Assembly (NCBI GenBank): GCA_025267735.1
Contig: CM046298.1
Span: forward strand, 40,387,917 to 40,451,916
Source: Mactra quadrangularis
Lineage: Eukaryota; Mollusca; Bivalvia; Venerida; Mactridae
DNA length: 64,000 nt
Direction of reading: 5' to 3'
Position numbers and translations under genes: made by a program
Notes under the pieces: model-generated
The model's input: only the letters and a program-made list of their open reading frames with translations
Told to the model about the DNA's origin: nothing
The model's database searches: none
Part shown: piece by piece, positions 38,001 through 46,044 of the stretch
Layout of the letters: every line of letters starts with the position of its first letter
Numbering within the stretch: the first letter of the stretch is position 1

Positions 38001-40766
38001 GCAATAGGTCATTTTTTTACTTTCTTACTTAACACTCTTCCCCTCTGATCATAGGCGGCAGGCACGATTACGTATACATAGTTTTTGACCCGGAACCGTG
38101 CCGGCCGCATATGCCCCTTTTGAGCAAAATGCCTTAACAAGCACAACAATTCTGTTTTGTCTTGGATAGATGTTGTATCTAGGCCCAACTGTAAACTTGG
38201 GCTTTCATGTCTTGGTAATTTGTCAGCATTGAAAACATGTTGGAAAACAAGGACTAGTCCAGTCATCAACAATAGGAATTGACTTAATCATTACGTTTTC
38301 AAAAGGATTTTAGACGCGAGGAATTTTAAACACAATGTTCATGAAAAAGTATAACCTACTAATTAATTATGCCTATTAAAACAAACCTATTAATTACTCT
38401 CAAAATATATATAAAAAACGTAATTAATATTTACATTGTATCTGACAACAACTTTTCAATGTTCTTCCGAATATTAAACCCTTGTCTTATTGGACTAACA
38501 TATTCAACGGACGTCAGACTCCAGTTTAATATCTGTTGACAACAAATGGTACCAATTCCTGACATTTGACATAGATCATCAATGGAACAGGAAGTGTGTC
38601 GTGTTGATAAAATCAAACTAACTGTTGAAGGTAGCGATGAGCATAAGTACAAGCACTCGTCTTAAACTCAAGGTACTCATAGGTGACAAACAATTCCCTT
38701 TAGTTACCGAGTATGAAGTACAAGACGCGTGATTGATTATGTTATCTTTTTATGACATGTCGACTTAATGTATCATACTTGTTATTAATAGTAAAAGAAT
38801 TAGAAACAGAATGATCTTACATCCATGTAGTCATCTCCTATATCAAATGTACCATTCATAGCTTTTGTTAATACCTCTGAAATATATGATATAGTTTGTA
38901 TGACAGGTAAGCAAGCTAAATAACCTTGAAACGAACAGTTTTACATTTGGTAAGCAGGGCTGTGGAATTCCTATTCCCGACTTGTCTGACTCGTACACTT
39001 ATGTCTGCGGACAAGTAAAGATCTCCATCCCACTTTTCCATGAACAGGTAATAAGTTTTAGCTGTTAAAAACAAATATTGCAATAGTGGATTAAGTATAT
39101 ATATCATAGGGCTGCGGATCGTTGAGCTAGTGGCGTTCCGATTCGAACCACGATTCATGTGTAGCGATTCACGAATCGAACCACGAATCTATTGTTAATG
39201 TAGAAGCATACAGGAATCCATGTTATAACTGTAATAAGTGAAGAATCACAGAAGCTTTTACTCTATGAAAAACCATGGACTCCACATATTTCTATTACTA
39301 GACGTTTTATGGGCATTTTCAGTGATAACATTTTGTTTAAATGATAATCAATCAAAATTTTGAAAGATGATAATTCAGTCCCTATATAAATTAAAATTTT
39401 CGTAAGTAGTGTGGCTCGTTTTCAGTGATAATTAATCTAAAAATGAACTTTCATTTTTTCCAAAAATAGACCGCGATCCGACGATTTTCGGACGTGACGA
39501 ATATTCGTACTCGATTTTCTGTCGAGATCGCGAATATCCGAGTACTCGGATACTCGCTGCAGTCCTAATATATCAATGTTTTAATACTATTCTACAGTTC
39601 ACTATTTCATTAGCAACTGTGGCATTATCATTATTATATTATGTATTAATATCATAGTTCTCAATACTTCTGCTCTAGTTAACTTTAGGACAAGTGCGTC
39701 CGGGACAATAGTTGTTTAGATTGCACTTATTCGTAGACAAGTGAACAAAATGTTGAAATTCCACACCTAGAAGGAAAGCAGGATTTTTTACCCTGCAACA
39801 ACAACTCTTGACCAAAAGACCTTCATTGGAAAAGCGAGTTTTTATTCACTCTCCCTTATAATGTTAGTGGTATAATATATCTCTACTTCTTAAATTGACT
39901 GTCACTCCATTATAAATGTAATTTTATTAGATAACCCCAAGTAAAGTTTTTCTTTTTCGTTGGGTTTAACGCCTTAGCTGTATAACGGCGGACTTTCAAC
40001 TGCTTACGGCTCTTGGAAAGGCTTAATTTCTGAATTTAGTTGATAACCCATAACTAGATCCATCCTTCCGTCAGTGTCTGCCTAACAGTATTTATAATCT
40101 GTGGTAGGAGGTAGAGATCCTTAAATCAGTAGACTTGTGCGCTACTAACTGGGCTAGCCGAGGGCTTCATGAGTAGGAATACAAATACAAAAGAGAGTGT
40201 ATATTAACTTTTACAAACAAATCGTAAAATACAGTTCACGTGCTAACGTAAGAAAACAAACATTAGGCCATTTAGTTAAAAAATTGTTAAAGCTTTTTCA
40301 GCATTGAATGGTCTTAAACTCTACGAGTAAACGCAAAAGACGAGTTATCACACTTAAAGCAATCGCGTCTTTTTCAATGAACTTTTTGAGCAAATTTGAT
40401 CGTGACTGATCCATCCCGTAATTACGACGGAGTGTATTTTGAGCGACTGCTCATAAAAATACCCGTATAACAAAAACGTGTATTAAAGTTAAATATATAA
40501 TCACCAAAAGGGAAATTATTCGGCTGGACAGTATTGATGAAACTTCGTGCAAAAGCGAAGAGTTGTCCGAGTCCTCCATCGCTGTATACATTCTCTGTCA
40601 CATAGGTTTTGTTTCCTACTGGTATATCCACCCACGTGATGGTCCCATCATCTGCTATACTGTTACCCCATGTATCATTGATGACACCTTGGCTATCCTG
40701 GGTGTGATATGCCAGGATAATTAATATGATGATGAAACTGTGATGCGCGCGCATCCATAATCCCAT
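20058..40766 (-). CDS. prom1-like: Prominin (CD133 family) pentaspan membrane glycoprotein, whole gene
   Basis: Twenty-five exons join in phase into about 817 residues (809 without the 24-nt exon), close to the usual 800-870 for prominins. Order: signal peptide (exon 1), short extracellular N-terminus, membrane span 1 plus a Cys-rich cytoplasmic loop (exon 3), span 2 (exons 4-5), first large extracellular loop (exons 5-12), span 3 (exon 13), span 4 (exons 13-14), second large loop with GGNMEKLCEP at its start (exons 14-22), span 5 (exon 23), acidic tail (exons 23-25). Prominins bind cholesterol and organise microvilli, cilia and photoreceptor membranes; that role is taken from the family. A conserved stretch of about 30 residues with paired cysteines that normally precedes span 5 was not located between exons 22 and 23. 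Introns carry SINE and DNA-element insertions. Each exon is listed separately. Confidence 0.92.
20163..20312 (+). repeat. SINE fragment (GCGTCCAG... family), diverged
   Basis: 'ttctatgaaaa...ctccat...atggagaag...ccttgtag...agttgtagaca...tcctggaaaactaggttaggtgcg' matches the body of the SINEs at 35691, 46679 and 52712, with many substitutions. tRNA head and tail are missing. Confidence 0.6.
20340..21615. other. Intron between prominin exons 25 and 24
   Basis: AT-rich. The overlapping short frames at 20842-21132 have no support. A 'gcgagt...ctcgc' motif cluster lies at 21215-21480. No further tail exon was found. Confidence 0.4.
21620..21647 (-). CDS. prom1-like: Prominin-like, 24-nt microexon 24 (with alternative stop)
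   Basis: After CTCTTTCAG the exon encodes (E)EEEPLDE plus two bases, then GTAAGT (donor at 21623). If the donor is not used, the frame reads GAG TAA and stops at 21620, ending the protein in EEEEPLDEE. The length is a multiple of three, so inclusion or skipping keeps the frame. Confidence 0.7.
21755..21897 (+). repeat. Dispersed repeat ('cggaactcctcggccattcg')
   Basis: The segment running through ACGTTCCGTAACGATACATTCGG, 'aactcctcggccattcgctgcgaataatctcgg' and 'ctaccggtgttaaagtaaac' is found again in reverse at 58858-58990, and partly at 58688-58757. Confidence 0.7.
23106..23225 (-). CDS. prom1-like: Prominin-like, exon 23: membrane span 5
   Basis: Encodes NAFWFGTGWG, a hydrophobic run ending VMVLSMKL, and the juxtamembrane SKYYIKMDSQEGFKE. 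W-F-G-x-G-W followed by a KxxKYY basic stop is characteristic of the fifth prominin span. The exon ends either at the GTAAGA donor (last exonic base 23110) or, if unspliced, at the TAA at 23108-23106. Confidence 0.88.
   Translation of the reverse strand, partial: NAFWFGTGWGLLFFIPVMVLSMKLSKYYIKMDSQEGFKE
24322..24640 (+). repeat. tRNA-derived SINE, near full length
   Basis: The head has AGTGGTAGGACACGCGCTTAG and GGTTCTGGGTTCGAATCCCA (A and B boxes). A core with TTGAGCAAGACATTTACCTGC, 'ttgcttcactccacccaggtgtaaatgggtacctg' follows. This core is shared with marine-animal SINE superfamilies and with the copy at 46202. It ends 'atgcaattac'. It lies in the intron between prominin exons 22 and 23. 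Confidence 0.75.
24701..24758 (-). repeat. tRNA-Ser-like SINE head fragment
   Basis: The minus strand reads TGCCAAGCGGTAACGACACTGG and then ATTTGGATAGCCAGTTTC, matching the copies at 9571 and 19651. Confidence 0.5.
25629..25697 (-). CDS. prom1-like: Prominin-like, exon 22
   Basis: Phase 0-0, 23 codons: AIQDFVDRII ... YSDQALYV. Late second extracellular loop. Acceptor TTTACAG, donor GTAAGTAAA. Confidence 0.8.
25772..26111. mobile_element. GC-richer MITE with 11-bp perfect terminal inverted repeats
   Basis: It starts CAGTCCCATAA and ends TTATGGGACTG, an exact inverted pair. It contains at least five scattered CGTACGGG/CCCGTACG motifs. Base composition is clearly more GC-rich than the surrounding prominin intron. 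The frames across it carry no recognisable domain. Confidence 0.7.
26546..26626 (-). CDS. prom1-like: Prominin-like, exon 21
   Basis: Phase 0-0, 27 codons starting VSINSTLETARNADDQLQNN. Helical, part of the second extracellular loop, with two N-glycosylation sequons (NST, NVT). Confidence 0.82.
27009..27062 (-). CDS. prom1-like: Prominin-like, exon 20
   Basis: Phase 0-0, 18 codons: DDLKNSIAELESQLDGLD. Amphipathic helix in the second extracellular loop. Acceptor TTTCTAG, donor GTAAGTAAA. Confidence 0.8.
27524..27598 (-). CDS. prom1-like: Prominin-like, exon 19
   Basis: Phase 0-0, 25 codons from ARWDQHVTDL to NVQTAQ. Second extracellular loop. Confidence 0.82.
28136..28222 (-). CDS. prom1-like: Prominin-like, exon 18
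   Basis: Phase 0-0, 29 codons from LSQDILSFDI to RDSCSGVAY. Second extracellular loop. Donor GTAAGACAT. Confidence 0.82.
28489..28802 (+). repeat. tRNA-derived SINE, full length with ACAA tail
   Basis: The head reads CCCGGCTAGCTCAGTTGGTAG and GGGTTCGATTCCCGGGCGGG. The body contains 'cagtcactgacgaaagcatg' and 'ggttgactgaccgccgttatatgac'. It ends GTGTTAAACCC followed by (AACA)n. The head folds like a tRNA, but the conserved non-tRNA body and tail mark it as a retroposon. Intronic in the prominin gene. Confidence 0.85.
29149..29298 (-). CDS. prom1-like: Prominin-like, exon 17
   Basis: Phase 0-0, 50 codons from YTSTLSDDMSG to TAIDST, with repeating short hydrophobic/polar helices typical of the second prominin loop. 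A plus-strand open frame over it is a shadow. Confidence 0.85.
29789..29873 (-). CDS. prom1-like: Prominin-like, exon 16
   Basis: Begins by completing Leu, then GCRANDAPFSLLGLQQMLPL to DEYLNHTQ. The Cys followed by a short helical run and N..EYLN agrees with the family pattern after span 4. Confidence 0.87.
30189..30280 (-). CDS. prom1-like: Prominin-like, exon 15
   Basis: Encodes FIDTGAVGGLSLGKMLHDN to FYSFLL, ending in phase 2. An alternative acceptor 7 bases inside would break the frame. Confidence 0.83.
30964..31087 (-). CDS. prom1-like: Prominin-like, exon 14: membrane span 4
   Basis: A hydrophobic run (PVILMFIVGSLLML...) is followed by FMVGGNMEKLCEPLIDLTLF. The G-x-N-x-E-K-x-C-E-P signature just outside span 4 is one of the most conserved prominin motifs and anchors the family call. 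Confidence 0.93.
31644..31796 (-). CDS. prom1-like: Prominin-like, exon 13: membrane span 3
   Basis: Begins RVYFGYGLTGLF, continues as a hydrophobic segment, then CCGCLGQDSDKLPTERS and SDCGGKILMM, the short cytoplasmic loop between spans 3 and 4. Starts and ends in phase 2. Confidence 0.9.
32191..32264 (-). CDS. prom1-like: Prominin-like, exon 12
   Basis: Encodes TIDTEGFKSGISGLFGMMKN to YDGYR, the end of the first extracellular loop. Acceptor TTCCAG, donor GTAAAC. Confidence 0.82.
32846..32922 (-). CDS. prom1-like: Prominin-like, exon 11
   Basis: Encodes (T)INGTMGDFANTINNMTYTLV to ESLNG, with NGT and NMT sequons. The GTATGT donor at 32845 keeps phase 0 into exon 12; the overlapping GTGTAT donor would not. 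Confidence 0.8.
33688..33751 (-). CDS. prom1-like: Prominin-like, exon 10
   Basis: Encodes AQDAIDGVSDTVNNQTSAIK D, with an NQT sequon. Phase 0 to 1. First extracellular loop. Confidence 0.8.
34343..34417 (-). CDS. prom1-like: Prominin-like, exon 9
   Basis: Phase 0-0, 25 codons from IPDLSSVKSNIDDIKAMNLS to DIATT. First extracellular loop. Confidence 0.82.
34739..34953 (-). CDS. prom1-like: Prominin-like, exon 8
   Basis: The second-longest coding exon of the gene (215 nt). It starts VVSNLSDTLDQVMTDKDALI and includes CSSSGAACETACDN, a cysteine cluster of the first extracellular loop. The acidic/hydroxyl-rich composition fits a glycosylated ectodomain. Confidence 0.85.
35359..35442 (-). CDS. 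prom1-like: Prominin-like, exon 7
   Basis: Encodes DLGGVIESAIFDNLGIDDVV to REVLILDG. The L-G-G-x-I motif is shared with the first loop of vertebrate prominins. Phase 1-1. Confidence 0.83.
35691..35988 (-). repeat. tRNA-derived SINE, full length
   Basis: On the minus strand: degenerate tRNA head (GATAGCGCAGTTGGTAGCGCG, GGTTCGAATCCTACCC), body with 'atttgacaataatgtcgattttcctcc', 'ggtccaggaaagctaggttaggtgcgctgg', and end 'gttgacacggcgttaactccaataaataaata'. Apparent flanking repeats contain TTGATAGT. Inserted in the intron between exons 7 and 6. Confidence 0.85.
36249..36315 (-). CDS. prom1-like: Prominin-like, exon 6
   Basis: Encodes QFLYLSGDMYNLVQRGILAD IE plus one base. First extracellular loop. 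Donor GTATGTATG. Confidence 0.82.
36610..36730 (-). CDS. prom1-like: Prominin-like, exon 5: end of span 2 and start of loop 1
   Basis: Encodes (A)GAAGCVWMTNGRFTVALD to QTFFDNFVE. Small hydrophobic residues at its start complete membrane span 2, which begins in exon 4. Confidence 0.87.
37289..37362 (-). CDS. prom1-like: Prominin-like, exon 4: membrane span 2
   Basis: Encodes VYDKNEDCKRMGIAQALFMM TVLM, ending in phase 2. Charged cytoplasmic residues lead into a hydrophobic span. Confidence 0.87.
37664..37813 (+). repeat. SINE 3' half
   Basis: 'atatggagaagtttccgac' through 'agctagattaggttcaccggacgccgtaaaat' to 'tgttgacacggcgttaaac' and a TAAATAAATAAA tail. Same family as 35691, opposite orientation and 5'-truncated. 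It lies 30 bp beyond the donor of exon 3. Confidence 0.8.
37843..37977 (-). CDS. prom1-like: Prominin-like, exon 3: membrane span 1 and Cys-rich loop
   Basis: Phase 0-0, 45 codons. LVSYSMGFAICFAIGLLF... is a strong membrane span. It is followed directly by PICGCCICCCRCCCGNCGG, eleven cysteines in nineteen residues, the hallmark prominin cytoplasmic loop (likely S-acylated by analogy). Donor GTAATT. Confidence 0.94.
38821..38876 (-). CDS. prom1-like: Prominin-like, exon 2
   Basis: Completes the split codon as GAG (Glu), then VLTKAMNGTFDIGDDYMD. N-terminal extracellular segment with an NGT sequon. The other possible acceptor two bases on gives an early stop. Confidence 0.83.
39957..40166 (-). 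repeat. tRNA-derived SINE, diverged
   Basis: On the minus strand: head 'cggctagcccagttagtagcgcac', 'gttaggcagacactgac', 'cctttccaagagccgtaagcagttg' and end 'gttaaacccaacg'. Same family as the copy at 28489. In the first intron of the prominin gene. Confidence 0.65.
40505..40766 (-). CDS. prom1-like: Prominin-like, exon 1: start and signal peptide
   Basis: ATG at 40766-40764. MGLWMRAHHSFIIILIILAY is a typical signal peptide; a second Met at codon 5 could also start it. The mature part includes WVDIPVGNKTYVTENVYSDG and FARSFINTVQPNNFPF, the last block matching the conserved N-terminal region just before span 1. Donor GTGATT after a split Gly/Glu codon; the exon holds 87 codons plus one base. 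Confidence 0.88.
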
Positions 40767-40799
40767 GTTGCCACACTTTAAATTCCTTATTTATTAAAC

Positions 40800-41280
40800 A
40801 TTCTCCATTTTTAAAACAAATATTTCATAACAGAACACATTGTTATGCTCAATCATTTCATAAGAGAAAAAATTTGATTTTAATCCTACACAACTATGCT
40901 ATTCACGGTTGCTTAATACACGGATTATTTCTAATACTGTTTAGTAGGTCATTAGTCAGATTAGTTGAATCGATTTGTTCTATCCAGTTGAAAGTCATAT
41001 TAGTTTTACAATCTTACACTTAAAGGGTACACGTCTATAACTCACAGAATAGGTCAAATAAATTTTAAAAATTATAATTATTTATATAGGTAATGCATCC
41101 AAATGACCACAACACATGGAAAATTTGTAAAATATATTATATGATTTTTTTTTAAATTAGTACAAATAAGTGAACATCGTTTCATATTAACGGGTGGCCC
41201 ACCGAAATTTAATCTAATTTCTGAGAAGGCAATTTAACAATGTTACACACATGCTAACATTTAACATAAAGTCACGGCAA
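40800..41280. other. 5' flank of prominin gene, nothing further seen
   Basis: AT-rich sequence upstream of the start codon. No clear TATA box, CpG cluster or upstream exon could be picked by eye. Confidence 0.3.
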
Positions 41281-41304
41281 ATCTGCGACATGGATAGTTG
41301 TATT

Positions 41305-41537
41305 TTTACGGCGTCCAGCGCACCTAACCTAGCTTTCCTGGACCATTGTCTATAACCAGTACTCACCTACCCTTCCACAAGGCCGGAAACTTCTCCATAT
41401 TATCTAACCAAAATCGACATTTTTTGTCAAATTTTCATGGAAGGGTATAACCTCCCCGGGTGTGATTCGAACCCGCACCCCCTCGGGCACGAGTATCCAA
41501 ATCCCGGCGCGCTACCAACTGCGCTATCGACCCGGGT
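41305..41537 (-). repeat. SINE, 3'-truncated, with perfect 15-bp target duplication
   Basis: The minus strand starts at the tRNA-like head (ACCCGGGTCGATAGCGCAGT) and runs to 'gctaggttaggtgcgctggacgccgtaaa', lacking the tail. It is flanked by ATGGATAGTTGTATT on both sides (41290-41304 and 41538-41552), so the boundaries are exact. Confidence 0.9.
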
Positions 41538-42082
41538 ATGGATAGTTGTATTGTCATGATGTGTTCGTTATTCATTTGTCCGAATATTTTTCGTGAGTAA
41601 ACTTGACGAAATAAATGAAATGTTCTGGTTTATTCTGTAATCGACATATTCCGTCAATAATCGTGATCGTTCGACAATTTTCGATTTCTAAGTTGCTAAC
41701 GAATACTCATGCACTTAAAAGAGTTTTTTTCTTTTATTTCAAAACCAAAACATTAGGGTAATTCTTAAATTATGTGTTATTGCTTATGTGTACTTGATTG
41801 ATTCTTATAATTTCTTAATATGATGCACTTAAGATATACAGTGTACTTGTAACTTTGCCAATTGAACAATAAAATATATAGATGTATTCGCTTTAATTCG
41901 GATTAATACTTTATAATTGTTCATAAGTTCATTAACTACAAGTAAATATGTTTAATACACAATTTAAGTACACTGTAATGTACAATAATATTAATTATTA
42001 AGGTCAATTAGTATTGATTATTAATTCGATATGGTACAAATTCATTATACATTGTAAGTAGGTGGCAATAGCTGTAAAATCT

Positions 42083-42563
42083 TAGACTGTATTTGTTTTG
42101 CAAACCCGAGTGTAGAGTTTAGGCATCCTGAGCATGCGTAGTATTGTCGCACTAGCTGTTCAAAACTATCAGCATGAACAGCGTTCTTGGTTACAAAATG
42201 GACGCCGCACTTCTTTGTTTGCAGTAAAATTTGCTTATCCGAATGCATACCAACACACAAAAACGACATAATTTGAACAAAATGCACAAAGCACTGCTTT
42301 TAGTTGTTGGCAATATAACGCACTAACGAAAAACACTGATTACAATACTAAATACAGTTTAAGTGACATTAAAAAGCCCTTTACCCCGAGGTCGTTACCG
42401 CTTTCACATTGCTTTCCGTCATTTTCTGACGTCACGTTCTTGCTCACTCCTCGTCAAATGGAGAGTAGGTTCTTGACACGCGAGGGTTACGTTCCCGGTG
42501 TTAGTTTTGCCCTTGTGTTGCGACTCGACACTCGGGTTTGCAAAACAAATACGACCTTAGAGT
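42083..42563. mobile_element. Possible element with ~35-bp inverted ends
   Basis: The motif TATTTGTTTTGCAAACCCGAGTGT at the left end recurs as its reverse complement ACACTCGGGTTTGCAAAACAAATA at the right end. Left and right flanks continue to pair ('cttaga...'). The interior has no coding evidence. Confidence 0.5.
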
Positions 42564-42616
42564 GCGCTTTGGCATTAGACTTTAAAAATGCGATTACATG
42601 TACTTTACTTTTCAAT

Positions 42617-42722
42617 CATTCTCGTACCCAAAGGTTATCAAGATTCTAGCTATACTTAACCTAGATGATATCAAGTTTCTCGATACAACTAGAATCTTGA
42701 TAACCTCTGAGTACAAGAACGC
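42617..42722. mobile_element. Mini palindromic element (CATTCTCGTACCC family)
   Basis: Starts CATTCTCGTACCCAAAGGTT and ends AGAATCTTGATAACCTCTGAGTAC. The two ends form an inverted repeat around a short centre. Related copies at 42944, 48950 and 58182. Confidence 0.65.
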
Positions 42723-42943
42723 TTTTAACTTAAGGCACTGTATATGAATAACATAAACATGAACAAAAACAACTGTAAACATTTATTTTGTCAAATGGAA
42801 TATACAAAAGGTATTTGCATTAACATTAACATGAAATAAGCATCAACATGAATCATGTTCAAAACTTTTATATAAACAATTCAACATATACAGAAAACAA
42901 TTCAATAAACGAGTAACATTATTCTATACAATGTAAGTTAAAA

Positions 42944-43023
42944 GCATTTTCGTACCCCGAGGTTATCAAGATTCTCGATCTAACTAGTATCAAGAATCCT
43001 ACTAGACTCTGGGAACGAGAATG
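42944..43023. mobile_element. Mini palindromic element (CATTCTCGTACCC family)
   Basis: GCATTTTCGTACCCCGAGGTTATCAAGATTC to CTCTGGGAACGAGAATGG. About 80 bp, nearly all inverted repeat. Confidence 0.65.
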
Positions 43024-43049
43024 GTCAATAGCTGTGTTGTCTTTATATT

Positions 43050-43190
43050 TCTACCCAATCGGGACACCTCGGGCACAGAGTTTGCCGAGTTGTCATGCAA
43101 TCGAGTTCATACCCTTTCGGGACACTTCGGGTGACTTCAGAATATCTTCATACGGAGTTGGTCGATTTGTCACAATCGAGTTTTACCAAG
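43050..43190. repeat. Two imperfect ~70-bp tandem units
   Basis: 'tcgggacacctcggg...gttg...caatcgagttcatacc' is followed by 'tcgggacacttcggg...gttggtcgatttgtcacaatcgagttttacc'. No gene. Confidence 0.45.
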
Positions 43191-43568
43191 GCTACACATT
43201 CACACAGATGGGACCGGGTAAGTACGGACCGGTTGAAAGTAGCACGGGTTAAATGCCAGAATGCGCCTTTTTGCATATCATGAACACGAACTCTTGTCAG
43301 TGCTACAGTATTGCATGTTGATTTATCTCCCCTGTTAACTGGGAAATCGTACTTCATGGAAAACATTATTGTTTATTTACAATACTATGTACATTATTAA
43401 CAGAATAACATCAGGAATGAAAGAAATCTGATTCAGTATAAGGCAGAATATAAAATTAATGTCATATACAATGAAAATATCAAATTTACAAATGGTATTC
43501 AGGTAATACATTTACTTTTGGGTATACAGTAGAGAATACTTTCAGATCGGGAATCAATGTATTCGAAA

Positions 43569-44026
43569 TAGGGATGTAACGGTTAACCGATATACTGGTT
43601 AATATTGCAATACGGATTCTGGCGGTTTTAACCGGTTCGTTTTTCTATGAACCGGTTTTTGTAGTAATGTGCTGTACTGATTGTTTTATCAGAATTAGAA
43701 TTTAAATGTTTGAATAAAAGTTAAAACGTGTTAAAATATAGAAATAATTCTATAGTATCTTAAAATGTTAAACATTTTGTAAAATGAGAGAATAAATCTC
43801 TTCCAAAGACCGTTTCAATATTTGCATTTTCTAACACATACATGTTATTCATTTTACCCAAGTCATTCAAAAATTTGTATAAGAGATCTATTGAAAATGA
43901 ACATAATTGAGTAATGTTAATCCAATTAAGACGATACACATGCATTAATTCATGCTTCGTTTGTTTACGCAAAAAAAACGATACTTATTGCAATATATTG
44001 ATTTTTGCCGTATTGTTACACCCCTA
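43569..44026 (+). mobile_element. hAT-like MITE with perfect 8-bp duplication
   Basis: Begins TAGGGATGTAACGGTTAACC, ends GTTACACCCCTA, flanked by ATTCGAAA on both sides (43561-43568, 44027-44034). Same family as 6521. Confidence 0.85.
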
Positions 44027-44695
44027 ATTCGAAACGTAAAGTAGCTTCTTTCTTGGACATTTCAAAATTTGACTAAACCGCAATTTCAAATTGTTTTGAT
44101 TGTAGGCATTTTAAACAAAACGACTCGATAGGATTTTAGATGTATCATTCCAATGACAGAGGGTGTTTTTCATATTTGTGTAGGTTAAATACTCGTATTC
44201 AGCGGCATTTTTGAGGAACTTGTACTTAAAGAAGGTCAAAAAACACTTGCCCATTGAGAAGGTTATTAACATACATGTATGCCACGTGATCAGGAAGCAC
44301 TGAATGGGAGTCTTCTTACTCCCCAATCAGGAAGTATCCACTGGTATATACCTTTTATTTTACTTAAACAATGAATGTGTGAAACACACTCAAATACTTA
44401 CAACTATATATACATCAAAATAAATTATGTTAAACGATAGGTGGTGAATTTAATAAGTATGAAAGACAATTGGAGGGAAAATGATAATCACGATTGAAAT
44501 TTACACTATATACAAACATGTCGATTAATCAAAGCAAAACTAGTTTAAAAGGATATAAACTAGTTTTGCTCTAACTCTATAGAAATGTATAAAACTACAT
44601 CAGTATCACACTAGGATTTCTGTACACAGACAGTTTGCAAAAATATGTCTTGATGATTAAATAAGCAAAGTTGATTGGTGAGAACAGGGATTCTA

Positions 44696-45070
44696 CAGTA
44701 CCCACCAAAAGTTTGGAGACATACTCATTTTTTAGGCCAATTAGATAGCTTTTAGCAAAAATTTGATTACGGATTATTTTGAAATGACTGTTAGTTTTTC
44801 TTTATTTATTGTTTATCATTTTAATTATAACTGTGACTACAAAAACAGCATAAAACTGTGCTATGGAATGTAATTACAATAAACATAGTTTAAGAGGCTT
44901 TAGGATGTCATATGATGAATCTTATAGACGTGGTGCTTTCATGAAATTTGTTCTCATTTCATCACAAACCATACTTAAATAAATTAAAAATAATGATTCT
45001 AAAAAAAAAATTATCAAAATTCAAGAATTGTAGTAAATCTATTTTGTCTCCAAACTTTTGGTGGGTACTG
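44696..45070. mobile_element. Tc1/mariner-type MITE
   Basis: CAGTACCCACCAAAAGTTTGGAGACA at the left end is matched by its reverse complement at the right (TGTCTCCAAACTTTTGGTGGGTACTG), with TA on both flanks. A second copy lies at 50288. The frame at 44948-45274 (+) runs out of the element and is not a transposase. Confidence 0.85.
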
Positions 45071-45279
45071 TATATATGTTATATAAAATCCCTGGTGAGA
45101 ATAAACCTAATCAAAATCAACGTCAACAAAGAAGTCAGTGAAATTACATTACAAGGTTATCAGCACAATATGTGCTATGAAATTAGCGAACTATTAGACA
45201 GTTCCATTATTATGGTCGTTGTTACGAATATCTATATACATATAATGGCGTTGGTATGGCACAGAACGTTTTGATGTTT

Positions 45280-45895
45280 TGAATATTAATACGATTTAAT
45301 GAAACATTTGACTAATTTTGTAACTAAAATGAAGAAAACCAAAGTGAAGAATCAACAAAATCGTACAAAACGTAAACAAACTGACGCCGTTTCAAAACAA
45401 AACAAAACTGTCTTTGTTCCACATTTTCCCGTTTCTAATAATATGTACAGCATACAGACTCGTTTTAAATTTTAACAATTAATCTCTCCCAATGAAATAA
45501 AAATATGCCGCATTTGAAAGATTGATTCCTCCATTCAAATTCAATGTTCGGGATATCTAATAATCTCTGCGACGTTCATCACAAATATTCTTCCCATCGA
45601 TCTCTGCTTGGACCTGCTTATGTCTGATATACTATTGTCATAATTTGTACACAGCAGTTCCTTCTATCGGTATATTACAGTTGCAACACTTCTTCTGACA
45701 GGTAGCCGATTTTTTTCAATTAATTCCGATTTAATTTGTATTGGGTGTTCTTATTGGCTGAGCGTTACCATCGTAACAATTGCTCTGAATAGTTGTTAGC
45801 ATTGTTAAATTAGTCCTGATAGGTTGATTAAGTTGCAACAGTTAATCTGATTGGTTGTCATCACAACACAAGTATTATATATTATAGTAATTATC
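45280..45895. other. 3' flank of the S9B peptidase gene
   Basis: AT-rich, no gene. An AATAAA overlaps the stop codon of the peptidase gene on the minus strand. The true polyadenylation site further downstream could not be fixed. Confidence 0.35.
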
Positions 45896-45900
45896 ATAAT

Positions 45901-46044
45901 TTATTCATCCTCTTCTATAACAATAGGGGGTATATCACGTGGATGAACTTTATTAAAACAATGATAAAAGAAGTCTTCTATTGTATGGTATACATGGTTT
46001 CTTGTGTTACCACTACTCAACGAATGATCCTCGTCTGTATAGAT
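45901..46044 (-). CDS. S9B peptidase, last exon (catalytic His)
   Basis: Encodes IYTDEDHSLSSGNTRNHVYH, then TIEDFFYHCF, and ends VIEEDE plus TAA. D-E-D-H carries the catalytic His; the F-x-x-C-F end is typical of DPP4/FAP, here extended by about 17 residues. Acceptor AATTATAG. Confidence 0.92.
   Translation of the reverse strand: MYTDEDHSLSSGNTRNHVYHTIEDFFYHCFNKVHPRDIPPIVIEEDE

Noticed and set aside
37621..38004. 127-codon minus frame read as one exon
   Set aside because: Only 37977-37843 is exonic; the rest is intron and a SINE fragment read in reverse.
44948..45274. 108-codon frame (+) as a transposase
   Set aside because: Starts inside the Tc1-type MITE but continues past its end; no DDE or helix-turn-helix motif.
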